Shown: piece after piece, positions 1-12,110 of the stretch
Layout: every line of letters begins with the position of its first letter
Numbering within the stretch: position 1 is the stretch's first letter
Assembly: GCA_037577475.1 (NCBI GenBank)
Contig: CM075202.1
Location: 10,309,501 to 10,373,500, forward strand
Direction of reading: 5' to 3'
Length of the DNA stretch: 64,000 nucleotides
From: Chaunax sp. Z400
Taxonomy: Eukaryota; Chordata; Actinopteri; Lophiiformes; Chaunacidae
Translations under genes and position numbers: made by a program
Notes under the pieces: generated by a model
What the model was told of the DNA's origin: nothing
What the model saw: only the letters and a program-made list of their open reading frames with translations
The model's database searches: none

Positions 1-589
1 TAAGAGTAATTAGTCGTACCTTTCTGCGCTTCTCCAAATACTATAAAGAAAGGCGTCTTTAAGTATATGAAGTGACATGTGCAAGGCTTAAGTAGCTTAA
101 AGTGCCTCTGTCACCACACACATTAATCTCCAGTCATAAGTTTAGCTCTCTCCAGCCGTCGGCTCTCCTGTTACAGCAGCGGACATTCACACATCTTGTA
201 CCTGTTGGCACCCTTTTGTCTGGTTTATGTATCTGTGTAACCTTTGACCCCCACAGTGGATGTTTGGGCCTAGCACCTAGGAGGCCCTCAAACGCACCAC
301 AGGGGGCCTTTTGCCGGTGACCTCTCTTGACCTCTCGCTGACCTTACACACCAGATGATATTTGGCTGCCTTAGGGGAGGTCAGGAGGAGGGTAAAGCTG
401 TTGTAATTGGTCTGGAAACAGACACAGACAAACACACAAATTGATTGAGATAAGTGTTGTTTTCTGGTTGCTTGTTGATTGATAGTGAAATTTCTCGCTC
501 TGTCCAACTGGAGATGAATAAATGTAGCGCGAGGGACAGGAAATTAGTACCATCATTTTACCTAACTTAAATGTATGTCCATTTTATAC
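1..589. other. Intergenic DNA, no gene seen
   Basis: Moderately complex non-coding DNA. Short open frames here lack splice signals, codon bias or any recognisable motif. No repeat family is recognised before about position 590. Confidence 0.5.
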
Positions 590-662
590 TATCTTATAGT
601 ATTTTTATACTATTATTTATACTTATACTCCACTGCATTTTAGAGAGAAATATTGTTCTTTT
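590..662. repeat. Fragment of a common teleost terminal-inverted-repeat element
   Basis: The segment around tactccactgcattttagag followed by agaaatattgttc resembles, from memory, the inner part of the abundant fish element whose terminus reads CAGTGGTGGAAGAAGT. A longer copy of that element lies at 59524-60540. Only a short AT-rich piece is left here. Seen: the sequence resemblance. Inferred: the family assignment. Confidence 0.4.
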
Positions 663-1589
663 CACTCCACTTCTTCTTTTCCGGTAAATTATTATTGAAT
701 TATTAATTAATTATTAATTCAAGTTAATTGAACTTGAAATGTGTATTTTTCGCTTTCAAAAAAATCTGAATTTATATGTATCCTGACCGAAAGTCTGAGA
801 TGACCTGAGATGATTACATGATGAGTGTTCACTCAACTCATTAAATTCAATTTCTGTCATCTACAGATATGATAGAAGGTTGCTGTATGTATGACAGAAT
901 AAAAACAATGCTAAATGCCACGAAGGCTTACAGTTACAGTATAGGCACAGCTTTATTGTTTGTTCTTATCACGGTCATGTTGTGTCACCACAAACTCCCA
1001 TTTAGTCGATATTTCAGTCCTTGTCCACAGTGTACTCCCAGACATTCATCTTGCATCATTCAAACTTCTTATCTTTCACAATGAGCCTCCGTCTTACAGA
1101 ACAAGTCAACCTGAGATCTTGTCCAGCAGTCACGTGCACTATGGTCATCCTGTGACGTGTGTCGCCTGGGTAGTTGACAACTGATGGAAGGCAGGTGTTG
1201 GTAACGCGTCTTGTACCGACAGCATCTGACTCATTTGCACTGCAGCTACTAACACAGTTACATCTGCAGCAGCACCCAGACAGGTACCCTTAATGCTGTT
1301 ACAACCTGACGTGATATGACGTGCTTCGCAAACTATGTTGTCCAGTTGTTTAGGTGTTCAGGGATGGATAACAACACCAGGATGTGGTGATCCTTATTAA
1401 GAAGTAAGGGTACTCATGTGGACAAAAATCTCAGGTGCTGGTATTTAGTACCTGTGAGGATTGGCCCATTTCATGCGGCGCTCACATGTTGTCTTTGGTA
1501 ATGTTGGTAATTCTGGCATAAAAAAAGCTGAATCTTTAAGTTCTTTTTTGGCAAATGAAGAACTGACTCCCCAAACTGAAAGAAATTTA
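663..1589. other. AT-rich then mixed intergenic DNA, no gene seen
   Basis: Positions 663-870 are strongly AT-rich with ATTATTAATT runs. Positions 870-1589 are ordinary mixed sequence. No exon, RNA gene or long repeat was recognised. Confidence 0.45.
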
Positions 1590-1667
1590 AATGGAACAGT
1601 AAATTATGAATGTTATACTCCATTTCTGTCAATAGAGTCCCCTAAATCCTTCACACTGGACCTTTAA
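1590..1667 (-). mobile_element. Terminal piece of a TTAA-flanked teleost DNA element
   Basis: The right border reads ccttcacactggacctttaa. Reversed, this gives a TTAAAGGTCCAGTGTG terminus, which I recognise as an end of a very common fish non-autonomous DNA transposon. The adjoining sequence (aatgttatactccatttctg) also fits that family. The border falls on TTAA, as expected of elements that target TTAA (piggyBac- or Kolobok-like). The other end was not found, so this looks like a truncated copy. The superfamily is not resolved. Confidence 0.5.
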
Positions 1668-3399
1668 ATAAATGCAGGTTGAATAAAAAAACAACTGAAA
1701 ATGTATGGACCTTCATCTTACATTTTTAATTCCGCGAGGACACCTAAAAGAAAAGGTTCTGAAAACCCACGAGGTTTTTATTACAGGTCTGTGCATTGCC
1801 TATAGGATCCAGGCATTTCATAGCTTGTAATGTATGCATGTAGTTTGTAATTAATCAGAGTAATCTGGTCATCTATTCTCTGCTGGGCCATGCATGAACA
1901 TGCTCCAACCACAGGTTAAAAGCCAGCAGCCTCTAATGTGCTCCTGTACACAAGTGAATGCACAGACGCATAAAAAGGCTACACTCAAGTACGTACTGTG
2001 TATATTCTGTATATGCACAGGCCTATATTCATGCAAATTACTTTGAGCATTTTCAAAGACTTCCCCGTGGACAGAGGCGTCTGCCAGCGCTGCTATAAAT
2101 CACGTTGGGGTTGGTGCTGAGGGCAAGGCACACCTTGTCCACGTTGCCCCCACTCCTGGGCTGAATAAACCAAAACATCCTGCTTCTCGTGCTGCCTGAT
2201 GCCCTCCGAGCACGACCCTAGAGAAGACCACCCCCCAATGCCCTCCTCTTCTTCCCGTCCTCCATCTCATCTCTCACCACATCCCTGCCATTGTCCCTCC
2301 TCCTCTTCTCCTTAACTTGTGTATCTTTAGGAATTTCAGCAGTTGTGTTTGACATTGACATTGACAGGGCTCTGCTTGTTTGGAACAACACACAACCCCT
2401 TCTCCATGTTCATTTAAATCTTTTTTTTTTTTTTTCCATTCCAACAACTTCCTGCTTGAAGAGTGGGATGAGAGAAAGAAAAAGGAGAAAGAGAACAGCA
2501 AAACAGCAGGAAGCAAGCATTTAACAGGAGGATGCCGACACCCTCATCCTGTCGTGTGCTGGCTTGGTTCAGGTGCTCTGAGCCAATCACATCCCTCTGC
2601 TCCATTTACCTCAGGGTGTGCCAAATTTGGCTGAGAAGGTGCGCTTTCTGTCCTGACCCCCTCTGGAGGAAGTATAATGTTTCTGGAAAGAAAAGGAGAG
2701 GACTTTACTGCCTGTCTAAGTGTAAAGGTTCATAATAGAGCATTAACTCCCCTCAGCACACAAAAGAGACATAAAAGTGAACAAAGAATGAAGAATGTGT
2801 TGAGTGTTGGGTTATCTGTTGATTATTTCCCTTCATTTTTACTGCTACAGAGGGAAAAAGGTAAGTAAACAGTTCAGCCCAGGGTTTTGTTCTTGGCATT
2901 CCACTTGAAGGTCTTAATATATAGACAAAACCCACTATGGAAAAGAAGAAAAAAAAAATCCTGTGTGTTGCTTGGCATGCAAACTCCACAAATCATTACC
3001 TCCTCTAAAATTAAATTTCCAAGTAAAAGGCTCAGAACTGCCAATAAAGTCACTGATATGCAACAGTGTGTTTTAATTTGCAAAGGCATTTGTTTAACAC
3101 AGGAGAGACGTGTTAAATGTTGGAATCGTAATTGTGGAAAAATAAATTCTCCTTCAGTCACCCACAAAACACATGCACGCACAGACACGAGCACACACAA
3201 ATATGGATTTGCATGTAGGCAAGCACATGTTCTCTCTTTCACACACACCATCGGTCCAAATCTCTCACTAACCCCTTGTATGCCAGGGTACATCCAACAG
3301 AACGCCAGAGGAGCCTTGAGAGGACAAGAATAGCGAGGCATGTGCCTATTTGTGGCATCATTGTTGTAGAGATTTAAGATCTCACTGTTCTGCGCACTT
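1668..3399. other. Intergenic DNA, no gene seen
   Basis: This stretch contains a run of T near 2421-2435, a consensus octamer ATGCAAAT at 2031-2038, and a GC-richer complex stretch at about 2040-2260 that could be regulatory. Overlapping open frames on both strands at 2870-3450 have no protein-like composition and no family resemblance. Confidence 0.45.
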
Positions 3400-3418
3400 A
3401 CACACACACACACACACA
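3400..3418. repeat. Short (CA)n microsatellite
   Basis: A pure CA run of about 19 bp. Confidence 0.8.
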
Positions 3419-3925
3419 TTGTACAGGCATTAGCCAACAGATACATAGACCCACTGGTCCTACAGAAGACTTTGGTGTAATCTTCTATTTAAACAACCTT
3501 ATGCAGCTTCTTTCACTCCGATGCATGCAGGTTGTGCGAATGCCACACCACAGCTCCATGCCTTAACCATGGGCTAACTTGGCTATAAATGAGCCACAGT
3601 GGCAACTATGCTGGTAGAGATCCAGAGTTAGGACACAATAGGAGTCTTTATCTTTTGTACTGATGGTATGAATAACTGCTCTAAGAATAATGTCCCCTCC
3701 TCCATCCCGTTAATGTTCTAAGATGGACCATTTCTGTCTCAAGGCACGGTTTGTGTTTTACACAGCAGTACCTGTGGCATGTCGATAATTCCTCTCAAAT
3801 TAAAATATAAATGGGTTTTATCCTATGTTTCGAAATATGTTACCAGAGGTTTGATTGGCTTTAGTGCAAGTGTTTTTCTGTTCTTTGTTTTGAGGTTTGG
3901 GGCGGAAGCCTAACAGACATCTAAA

Positions 3926-4055
3926 GGGCCGTTTACACGACGACTGTTTCACACAAAAACAGAAACCCTGTTTTCAGGGACTGAAACCGCAAACGTTTGA
4001 AAACAGGAGTGGAAACTTTTCAAAACGCCACCGTACCGTTGTCGTGTAAACGGGC
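3926..4055. mobile_element. Small MITE-like element with terminal inverted repeats
   Basis: The left end reads gggccgtttacacgacgac and the right end reads gttgtcgtgtaaacgggc. They are near-perfect inverted copies bounding about 130 bp. This is the structure of a non-autonomous cut-and-paste transposon; gggccgtttacacgac termini are familiar from fish hAT-like MITEs. No intact target-site duplication is clear. The following 60 bp (ctgaaaacgatgccgacac and onward) may belong to the same element, so the right border is uncertain. Confidence 0.55.
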
Positions 4056-4189
4056 AAAACACAACTCTGGCTGAAAACGATGCCGACACAACAACGACAA
4101 CAAAAACAACGTCGGAATGTCCGGTTTTGTTTGGTTTTCACAAAAACTGCAAGACAGATTATCCGGAAACTTGTTGGAAGGGTTGGGCA

Positions 4190-4440
4190 TATCACAGGGA
4201 AGAACCCATTAAGTTGTGGAGTGGATCTGGATAAAGGGACAGATCCAGGATTTTATTTTCACTTTCTGTTACATTGAGAGATAGGGAACAGATTACCATG
4301 ACACTGGGTGGATGTGAGGGGAATTGTCCCAAAGAAAGAACCAGTGGATTTTGGAGTAAATGTGGATAAAGGGGTGGATTTCTTATTTTTTTTCTTTGTC
4401 TTTAACATTGCGAAATCCCTTTGCTTGAGGCAGCAACTTA
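4190..4440. repeat. Two diverged tandem copies of a dispersed repeat
   Basis: Two units of roughly 115 bp follow each other. Both begin with aagaacc, contain a gtggataaagg or ctggataaaggg core, and then run into a T-rich stretch and a ttaacattg or ttacattg motif. The sequence resembles a dispersed teleost repeat often seen near retrotransposon tails. The exact family cannot be named from sequence alone. Confidence 0.45.
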
Positions 4441-4454
4441 TCCCCATCCTGCAG

Positions 4455-4490
4455 GGAGCAGTCCACTATTTTCTGACAGTGGACTGCTCC
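4455..4490. other. Perfect 13-bp inverted repeat (hairpin)
   Basis: GGAGCAGTCCACT (4455-4467) is followed after a 10-nt spacer by its exact reverse complement AGTGGACTGCTCC (4478-4490). It lies just right of the tandem repeat copies and could be a terminal structure of that element. Confidence 0.7.
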
Positions 4491-5689
4491 TGGGCGTACT
4501 TTATAAATTTCTGATTGTAAAACTTAGCATTTAGAAGAGAGCAGGATGCTGAATGTAATGAAGACAGTTGAAGCAGACCAATAACCTTTATTCCTTGAAC
4601 TACACAAAATTCAACTCCTTTGAAAATCTTCACAGGACTTCATCGTTTAATTTAGTTATGGACCAGAAAGAGTCATTGGATAAAAGAAGAATAAGATCAG
4701 AAGATACTTTTAAATTAGATTTTACTTTAAATATTTCTGTGATATGCATTATTGTCAGACCACCACTTTAGCATTAATGTTACAACTTCAAAAAGTTTGA
4801 TTCAATATCTCCAATTCAGTTATTTTGGGGCACAGTGATGATCGTATTACTCACATCAATGCCCAATTTGCCTCGCTAACACACACAGACTACACAAACG
4901 CTGCTGTTTTCATTGTCTTTAGCTAAGCCAGAGGACAAGTGATGCCAGGGGCCGTTCCTGATCCTCCTGGCCTTTTCCTTGCAGGAATCTCCTCTTCCTG
5001 TACGGAAGTTTATCGTGGTCAGCCTGCCTGTCACGGACGCCTCCCAAAGGAAAGTGACAGCGGCTTTATTCACCCGCTGACCCATAAAGAGGACAGCGGA
5101 AAAAAAGAAAAACAAGTGCATGAGTGTATGTGCGTGTAACCTGACTCAGGACTTCTTTTCTTTCCGGTAAGAAGGTTCGATGAATCTTGTACAATCAGCA
5201 CAACCACTGCATACGGAGTGTCACGTGTGTGCATTCAGTGTCACATCCTTTAATCAACCCCACTGATATGCATGCATCTTCCCTTCCTCCTTCCAGCCTC
5301 TTGTGACAAATTGATTTTTTCCAGCAGCGGTGGGGTGTCTGTTCACACATTTTTTTAATTTTTCTTAATTCACTTAACACACATTTTTCATTTTTTAAAT
5401 TTCCAAGTCAAGGCCCTGCAGCCTGGAAGAGAGCAAACAAAATAGATAGATAAAGGGATAGAGAGATGACGTCCATCTGCTCTGATGATCTCTCTCCAAC
5501 TTTGTTTGGCATCAGTCTTTTCTCCATCCCACTCTGGTCCCATCGGCCCCAGAGGACCCAGGCTCTGGCCTTTTCTTGACCCAGTTTATGACTTCCATTC
5601 AGTGCTTTCTGATCTGTCCACTCACCCACTGTGTGAGAGTTCAACAGAGAATCCTGAGATTATCAGATGGTCACTTAAGAGGGAACGAG
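4491..5689. other. Intergenic DNA with a complex block at 4900-5120
   Basis: Most is AT-rich. The part at 4900-5120 is more GC-rich and complex. It contains an acceptor-like ccttttccttgcag at 4970-4983, but the frame after it has no recognisable protein and no usable donor, so I do not call an exon. Confidence 0.35.
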
Positions 5690-6078
5690 AGAGAGCGAAG
5701 TGCTGTCCATTTAGCTGAAGATTATCCTTTAAAAGGAAGGGATGGTGGCAGAGATGGAGGAGTAAAGGAGAAAAAAAGATGTGCTTAAGAGATGGATATA
5801 GAGGGGGTGGGTGGAGGGAGAGATTGCGAGGACAGTCAGAAAGTGAGAGAGGGCAAATGAATCATATGGAGATAAAGTGTGTGTGGGAGAGGGTTAACAA
5901 AAAAGCGAGGAGAGGAATATGGCATCGGAGGGAAATGTCTAAATGAAAAGCTGAGATGGAAGTGAGGCAAAAGAGTGAGAGAGAGAGAGAGAGAGAGTGA
6001 GAGAGAGAGAGGGGAGGAAGGTCAACAGAGAGAGGTAGAGATGGAGAGATAAAAAGAAGAGGAAACAGGAAGGATGAG
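5690..6078. repeat. Long purine-rich tract with (GA)n core
   Basis: The plus strand is dominated by A and G for nearly 400 bp, with a (GA)n core at about 5974-6011. Strand-asymmetric purine tracts can form triplex DNA and produce long spurious pyrimidine-strand frames (a Ser/Leu-rich frame lies on the minus strand here). Confidence 0.7.
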
Positions 6079-6250
6079 GACAAGAGCTGGATTAAGTGGT
6101 AAAAACAGCCATTGTGAAGTGTTCACTAACAAACTGGGGACCTTCTGTTGAGCTTTCATGGGTAATAGGTTGTATTGTATTTGTCAAACATCAACAATAC
6201 AAGTGGCAATTTAGAGGAAGACCTGATTTAAGGTTTAATATTTAATATAC

Positions 6251-6690
6251 AACCCCGTTTCCAAAAGAGTTGGGGACACTGTGTAAAATCTAAATAGAAT
6301 GTAAATAGAATTGTGATGATTTGTAAAACATTGAAATCCCATATTTAATTGAAAATAGCATAAAGACAACATCATCAAATGTTGAAAATGAGAAATGTCA
6401 TCATTTTTTTAAAGATTATATGCCCATTTTGAATTTGATGCAAGCAACATGTTTCAAAAAACGTCGGGATAGTGGCAGCAAAAGAAGGCAATGGTTGTGA
6501 AATGCTAAAAGAAAACACCTGGTGGAACATCTCAAAGTGAATTAGGTTAACTGGCAACAGGTTAGTAACTTGATTGGGTATAAAAAGAGCATCCAGAGAG
6601 TCTGGGTCTGTCTGAAGTAAAGATAGGGACGGGTTCACCTCTCTGAAAAACTGTGCTGGCAAACACAGCAACACTTTAAGAATAATGTTT
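6251..6690 (+). mobile_element. Truncated non-autonomous DNA transposon, common teleost family
   Basis: It begins acaaccccgtttccaaaaga followed by gttggggacactgtgtaaaa, a start I recognise from one of the most widespread fish interspersed repeats. Successive matches include ttgaatttgatg, a second aaaaaacgtcgggatagtgg box, aattaggttaactggcaaca and ttgggtataaaaagagcatc. The copy ends at about 6690, shorter than the family's usual length as I remember it. A TTTAATATTTAATAT context lies before the start. The superfamily is uncertain. Confidence 0.65.
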
Positions 6691-7255
6691 GGCTTGAATT
6701 CAGTTTAATGTCATAATATTGTTGTTTGTTTTCAGTTTTGCCTGCAACGGGTATCGTATTTCTTTTTCTCCATAGAGTGATAGGGAAGAAAAGTGTATTT
6801 TTAGTTTGAATGCAAAACTCCTTAACCCTCCAGGATCTGAAGTCATGCCAGCATGATCCTTAAACCCTAACCATAACACGGCATGTTTTGGGGTTCAGTA
6901 TGTTAATGCAGTATGATAATGTGAAGAAATAATTGTCAGGTCATAGAGGTGATGTTGTGCTGAAATAAAAAAAGACTCCAGACATTGGCATGTTAAATAA
7001 TTTAATGTGGTATACAGTGTAAAGGTTTAGGGTAAGCGGTTAAAATGCCAACACGTTTAAACTTATACCCATTCATGATTTTATTAGTTCACACAAAAAT
7101 GAAGGGCTAAACCCTCAGCTGCCATAAAGTCGCTGTATCTCTCTGTGTCACCATGTGCATAATAGGAAAGACGACGGTCTAAATGAAGGAAGCAACAGGG
7201 GCTCAAGGATGAGAGAGGGAAAATGCATGAGACAGAGGAGGGGAAGGGCAGGATT
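6691..7255. other. Intergenic DNA, no gene seen
   Basis: AT-rich non-coding sequence ending in a purine-rich stretch at 7180-7250. No repeat family or exon was recognised. Confidence 0.45.
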
Positions 7256-7276
7256 CCCCCCCCCCCCCTTCCCCCC
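7256..7276. repeat. C-homopolymer cluster
   Basis: A 13-C run is followed by TT and six more C. The minus strand is therefore a G-run pair capable of G-quadruplex formation. Confidence 0.75.
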
Positions 7277-7391
7277 GTTAATCTCCTCATTTTCATTTCT
7301 CTTAGCATGTGGGATTAGAATGATTTTATTTAAAGTGTCAGTTTGAGCTACTGGATTGAGAAATCTGGATTTCGTAGGGATTATTATTACA

Positions 7392-7392
<1 letters not shown>

Positions 7393-7459
<67 letters not shown>
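7393..7459. repeat. (AC)n microsatellite
   Basis: Pure AC dinucleotide array of 67 bp. It is followed 118 bp later by a (GT)n array in the opposite sense. Confidence 0.97.
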
Positions 7460-7464
<5 letters not shown>

Positions 7465-7574
7465 ACATATATTTTTTCTTCTCTGTCACTCACTAATGAC
7501 CTGCTTGACCAACAAATGATATTTATCCTTAAATTCAATACAAGGGAGATGAACTGACATTGTGATACACTTCA

Positions 7575-7576
<2 letters not shown>

Positions 7577-7610
<34 letters not shown>
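7577..7610. repeat. (GT)n microsatellite
   Basis: Pure GT array of 34 bp, reverse-complementary to the AC array at 7393-7459. Confidence 0.95.
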
Positions 7611-7613
<3 letters not shown>

Positions 7614-8008
7614 TATGTGTCTTAGCCACTTTGTGTGACACATCGTCACACTTTTTGAAAACCCATGCAGAAATAAGACTTAGGTTAGAGTTATACTGCA
7701 CACAGTTTTTTCTTCTTCTTCTTTTTGCCTTTCGTCCTCATCAGAGAATCATACATCTGTCACTTCCGCCGTCACCTTCGGCCAGACCAAGTGAAATGAG
7801 GTGAACAGACTAACCACCCTTCTGTCAGATTTAACATCTAATCTACATTAGGATAAGGCTTTCACCACTCAGGAAAAAAGAAGAATAAAAAACGGCATCA
7901 CCTTTTCATCCCGGGGCCAAACCTTTTATTGCTCCTCTTCTCATTACATTAAAGGATGAGGGAGGCCGTACAGTGGCTGAGCGGTATTTAAAGACACCAT
8001 CCTATTCA
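7611..8008. other. Intergenic DNA, possibly regulatory
   Basis: Complex, repeat-free sequence. Positions 7900-8000 (ggggccaaaccttttattgc and following) have balanced composition that would suit a conserved element. No gene was seen. Confidence 0.25.
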
Positions 8009-8101
8009 TCTGTTTAATTTCTCTTTATTTAAAAGACTCCCTCCTCCCTTTGCTGCGCCAGCCCTCTGTTTAATTTCTCTTTATCTAAAGACTCCCTCCT
8101 T
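8009..8101. repeat. Direct duplication, about 38-bp copies offset by 56 bp
   Basis: The string tctgtttaatttctctttat begins at 8009 and again at 8065. In both copies it continues through a TTT/TCT-AAA(A)GACTCCCTCCT stretch, with a one-base indel between copies. Confidence 0.85.
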
Positions 8102-9329
8102 TCATCTGACTGATTGATCTTTGTTTCACCGCAAATGTCATCGAAGGGTTTGTTACTGCAAGGTCCTAATCCAGCCTTTGTGAGAGGAACGCTGTGTCAG
8201 GGCGACTTTAGCTTACAGATCTAAGCTCTTAATGAAAAATGTATTTATTTTATATGGTGCAACTTGCTGACAAGACTCAGAAAATCTTATATTCCATGAA
8301 TTATTCCTGATGTAATGTTTTGTTCTTTGTTAGATTTGTAGTCCATATGCAGTGTACCACCTAAACTCACCTAAATACTGCATATACAGAAATCATAAGG
8401 TCTTAAGAAAATTAACATGTTCTATGCACCTAATATGTATTCAATTATTATTTTTTTAATTGGTAGAAATTATTATTTTTTTCCCTTTTGAATTATTCAG
8501 ATACTTTTATGATGCTGTATGTCATATATAACTAAAAATAATAATAATTTAAAAAAAAGAAAATATAATGATAACATGGAACAAATTTTGTTATAACAGC
8601 AATGAGCATCTTTTTTTGTGTGTCACAGCCCCTCAAAGCTGGAGACAGACAAAAAACAAACACCAAAAAAAAACGTTCTTTTTTTCAAGTTGCTTTGAAA
8701 AAAAAAGAACCTCACAAGAAATACTAAAAAATTGGAGAATTTATTTTCCTCATTTAAAAAATGTCATAACATAGTAAAATGGGACCATCATAATCACCTG
8801 TTGGCCAAGGTGACACATTCAGAATTCTTTTTGCAACCCAAAACGCAAAGATAATCATTTTCCTGTCACATAAGACAAGGGAAATCTGGAAAATATCTGA
8901 CATTTGCGGTTGATAAATCGCTTGTACAATTAACTGCATTTTAATTTAATTTAATAATCAACCAATAGTTTAGCTCTAAAGACCATCATCATCAACCCCA
9001 CTAATAAATAATCTTGTTTGATCCACTGTGGAGTTTGAACGCTGACTGAGAACCCCTGCTGTAAAATTAACTTAGTGAAACTAGGCTGAAGAGGAATTCA
9101 TAACTGGGATCAAACACACAAAATACAGCCTTCATATCCTGAGATCTGTGAGAAAGCTTATTGTAAGCCCTCTACATAACACACTTTCTGTTTCTCCACA
9201 CTGAGATGTCAGTCAGTGTTGCAGATCTCATCGTGTCAAAGAGCAGGAGTGGCATTTACAGACACAAATACAGGCGTTGAAGCAAGTATTGAGAGTTTAT
9301 CCTTATGAATAAACACACACTCAAAAGCC
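8102..9329. other. AT-rich intergenic DNA, no gene seen
   Basis: Positions 8400-8960 are very AT-rich. They include an imperfect A/T hairpin in which GTTCTTTTTTTCAA (8675-8688) pairs with TTGAAAAAAAAAGAAC (8695-8710). No exon or repeat family was recognised. Confidence 0.45.
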
Positions 9330-9650
9330 TTTTTACTGTAAGAGCAAGGTCTTGGGAAGTAGGTTAAGCAGGCCGGGATCACCTCTCGCTGCTCTCTCCC
9401 AGCTTAGAAGCTCCGCGAGAGGTCGGGTGGGAGGGATGAGTGACATAGGTGGACAGGCTGGGAGGGGGGGGGGGAGAGAAAGATGGAGAAATCTTCCAGA
9501 GGACATCTGTCGCAGTGAACAACTTGTGAGCTGCTTTTTTCCAGCCCGCTCTGTGACCCATGGATTCTCTTGCATGACTGATTAAGAACTATAAGAGTTT
9601 TAGAGGGGGTCTTAGGCCCTGCGCACGGCCTGGGGGACACCATACAGACC
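9330..9650. other. Complex GC-richer block, candidate regulatory DNA
   Basis: Mixed sequence with more CpG than its surroundings and no repeat. It contains an 11-G run at 9464-9474. Open frames exist on both strands but are compositionally random. Function is inferred only from sequence texture. Confidence 0.25.
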
Positions 9651-10690
9651 CAGTTAAGTAAAATCTCTATCATATGGAGCGGACATGGAGGATAATGTCT
9701 GATCAGTCGTTGTACACGTATCAGGGTATTTATAGGTTCTTGTACGAGAAAATTGCACACCGACAGTGAAATGTTACTCCTTTTAGCTCTCTCAAATTAC
9801 AAATCATCTTATTAACACACCATATGACACTTCTGATGCCGTTTTGTGACCGTGTGTCCACATCTGAGGATGCCGTTGATGCTGAATAGTAACCTGCATA
9901 TTGCAAAAGTGCACGTATGTGAATGTGCCTCTCCTTCCTGCAGGTGTTTCAGCTGCACAGTAAACAATAACGCGTTACACACAGACACACACAATCACAA
10001 AGGGCTTATTGTGTGTGCTTACCCATCCTTTTTAATCTGGGATTATGGTATTCCCACCGTGATGGCAGCAGAGGAAACAATACTTCATTTCATGGGAGGA
10101 AATGTGCAATAATGATGTTAACACCTCAATCTGCCTTATTTAACCATTACATACCGTCTCTCTTATTTACACACACATGCAGACACACAGTCTTAGTGTT
10201 TGTTCCCACCTCTTTGCTACGCAAAGACTGACACACACAAACCTAAATCTCCTTTGAAATTAAATCCAGTGCAAATTTTAAAAAATTGTATTCCAATTTT
10301 AAAAAAAAATGTGTTTGTGTTTGAGAGCGAGAGAGAGGGAGAGGGAGAGAGTTCCTTTGAGTCTTATTGTGAGCATACACTATAGAGTATAGCTGCTCCC
10401 ATGGGGTGTAATCCGACTCTAAAATCGTCCATTAACACACTATCAAATCTATTCTTCTCCTTTGTGTCACACTTCCACAAGCCATTTGTGGCTTTAGTGC
10501 TTCAGCTATCCAGCCTCTTTAGTGTAGTTCACAGTGTGCAGTAATAGGATGCTGTCTTTATGAATAGAGAGTTTTTCAATTCCTTTGCCCCAAAGAAGTT
10601 CACCAGAATGGTTTAATATTCAAGTTTTATAAATAGGTTAAAATATAATCAAGTAAAATATTGAGGTAAAAATGATCAAGTGTGATTTTT
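9651..10690. other. Intergenic DNA, no gene seen
   Basis: Ordinary mixed sequence with short imperfect CA runs near 9978-10000 and a GA-rich patch at 10326-10352. Confidence 0.4.
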
Positions 10691-11110
10691 CCATCAGTGA
10701 AGCGTAGCTCAGATGCTCTTTGAATGCAGAGGACCATATCAGGAGCTCCTTGTGTTTGAGAGGTAATGGTGTACTGGTCTGTGATTAAGACCTGTGATGA
10801 TGGCTGTATTTTTATTGTGAGGCCCCAGCTGCTGCCAGCGTCACACATGGACACTCATGGCATCAGTGTCCTGGAACACACCAGCCAACCTGGGAAAGGC
10901 CACGGCTTGTTGTGTATGGCTCAGAGAGTGTGTGTGGATGTATGTGTATGTGCATGCTGCGTGGCTAAAACAAATTCTGGTGTTGCGTGCACGTGTGTGT
11001 CTGACTCTCCTGCCGGAGAGAAGACCAGAGTTGGTCTGGAATGCAAATGAGAATGATGATGCTAATGCTAATCACTCTCTTTATATTACAAATCTTTGCT
11101 CTAAGTCTTA
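10691..11110. other. Complex block, candidate regulatory DNA
   Basis: Repeat-poor sequence containing a consensus octamer ATGCAAAT at 11041-11048, followed by gatgatgctaatgctaatca. This combines a POU site with TAAT-type homeodomain sites. No exon was seen. Confidence 0.3.
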
Positions 11111-11546
11111 TCTTCCTGAAGGGCTTTATATGGGGCATAAAGGTTAGTTAGAATAAGTAAATAATTACTGCATCAAAATTTTAGTTTTTCAGCATTACTA
11201 TATGAAGAAAAAAAAACGAGCTCCTTAAAGCCTCATAAAATTACTTTTCATTGTTTGTTTCTGACCATTTATATTAGTGCATTTTAATTTCAGGAGCATT
11301 TAATTACGACAATAGCGCAGTTGCGAGTGCATGTGCACATGTATATAAGTATGTGTGTTTGCACATATGTATGCACGCAGGCATGTCTGTGCGTGTGTAT
11401 GTGTGCACCAGCTGTCTGATCAGTAATCAGTTAGCAGTGGGCTAATGCAGCCTCCTTAACCCAGGGGCCTCATAAGACTGCCTCTGGCCCAGCCCATCTC
11501 TCTGCCAGCGACAAATCCATTACCCAAAACAAGGACATCAAATGTC

Positions 11547-12110
<564 letters not shown>

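Noticed and set aside
2874..3446. 190-codon minus-strand frame, the longest in the window
   Set aside because: Random composition, crosses a CA repeat, overlaps an equally open plus-strand frame, and has no family resemblance.
4970..5120. Possible exon after ccttttccttgcag
   Set aside because: The acceptor-like site is not followed by a recognisable protein segment or a matching donor. Chance acceptors are common.
7148..7538. Minus-strand frames with Val-Cys repeats
   Set aside because: They are translations of the AC array. The same artefact occurs at 11456-11659, 21484-21857, 29749-30041, 31763-32181, 33485-33917, 41020-41292, 44612-44942, 52581-52886 and 58825-59256.
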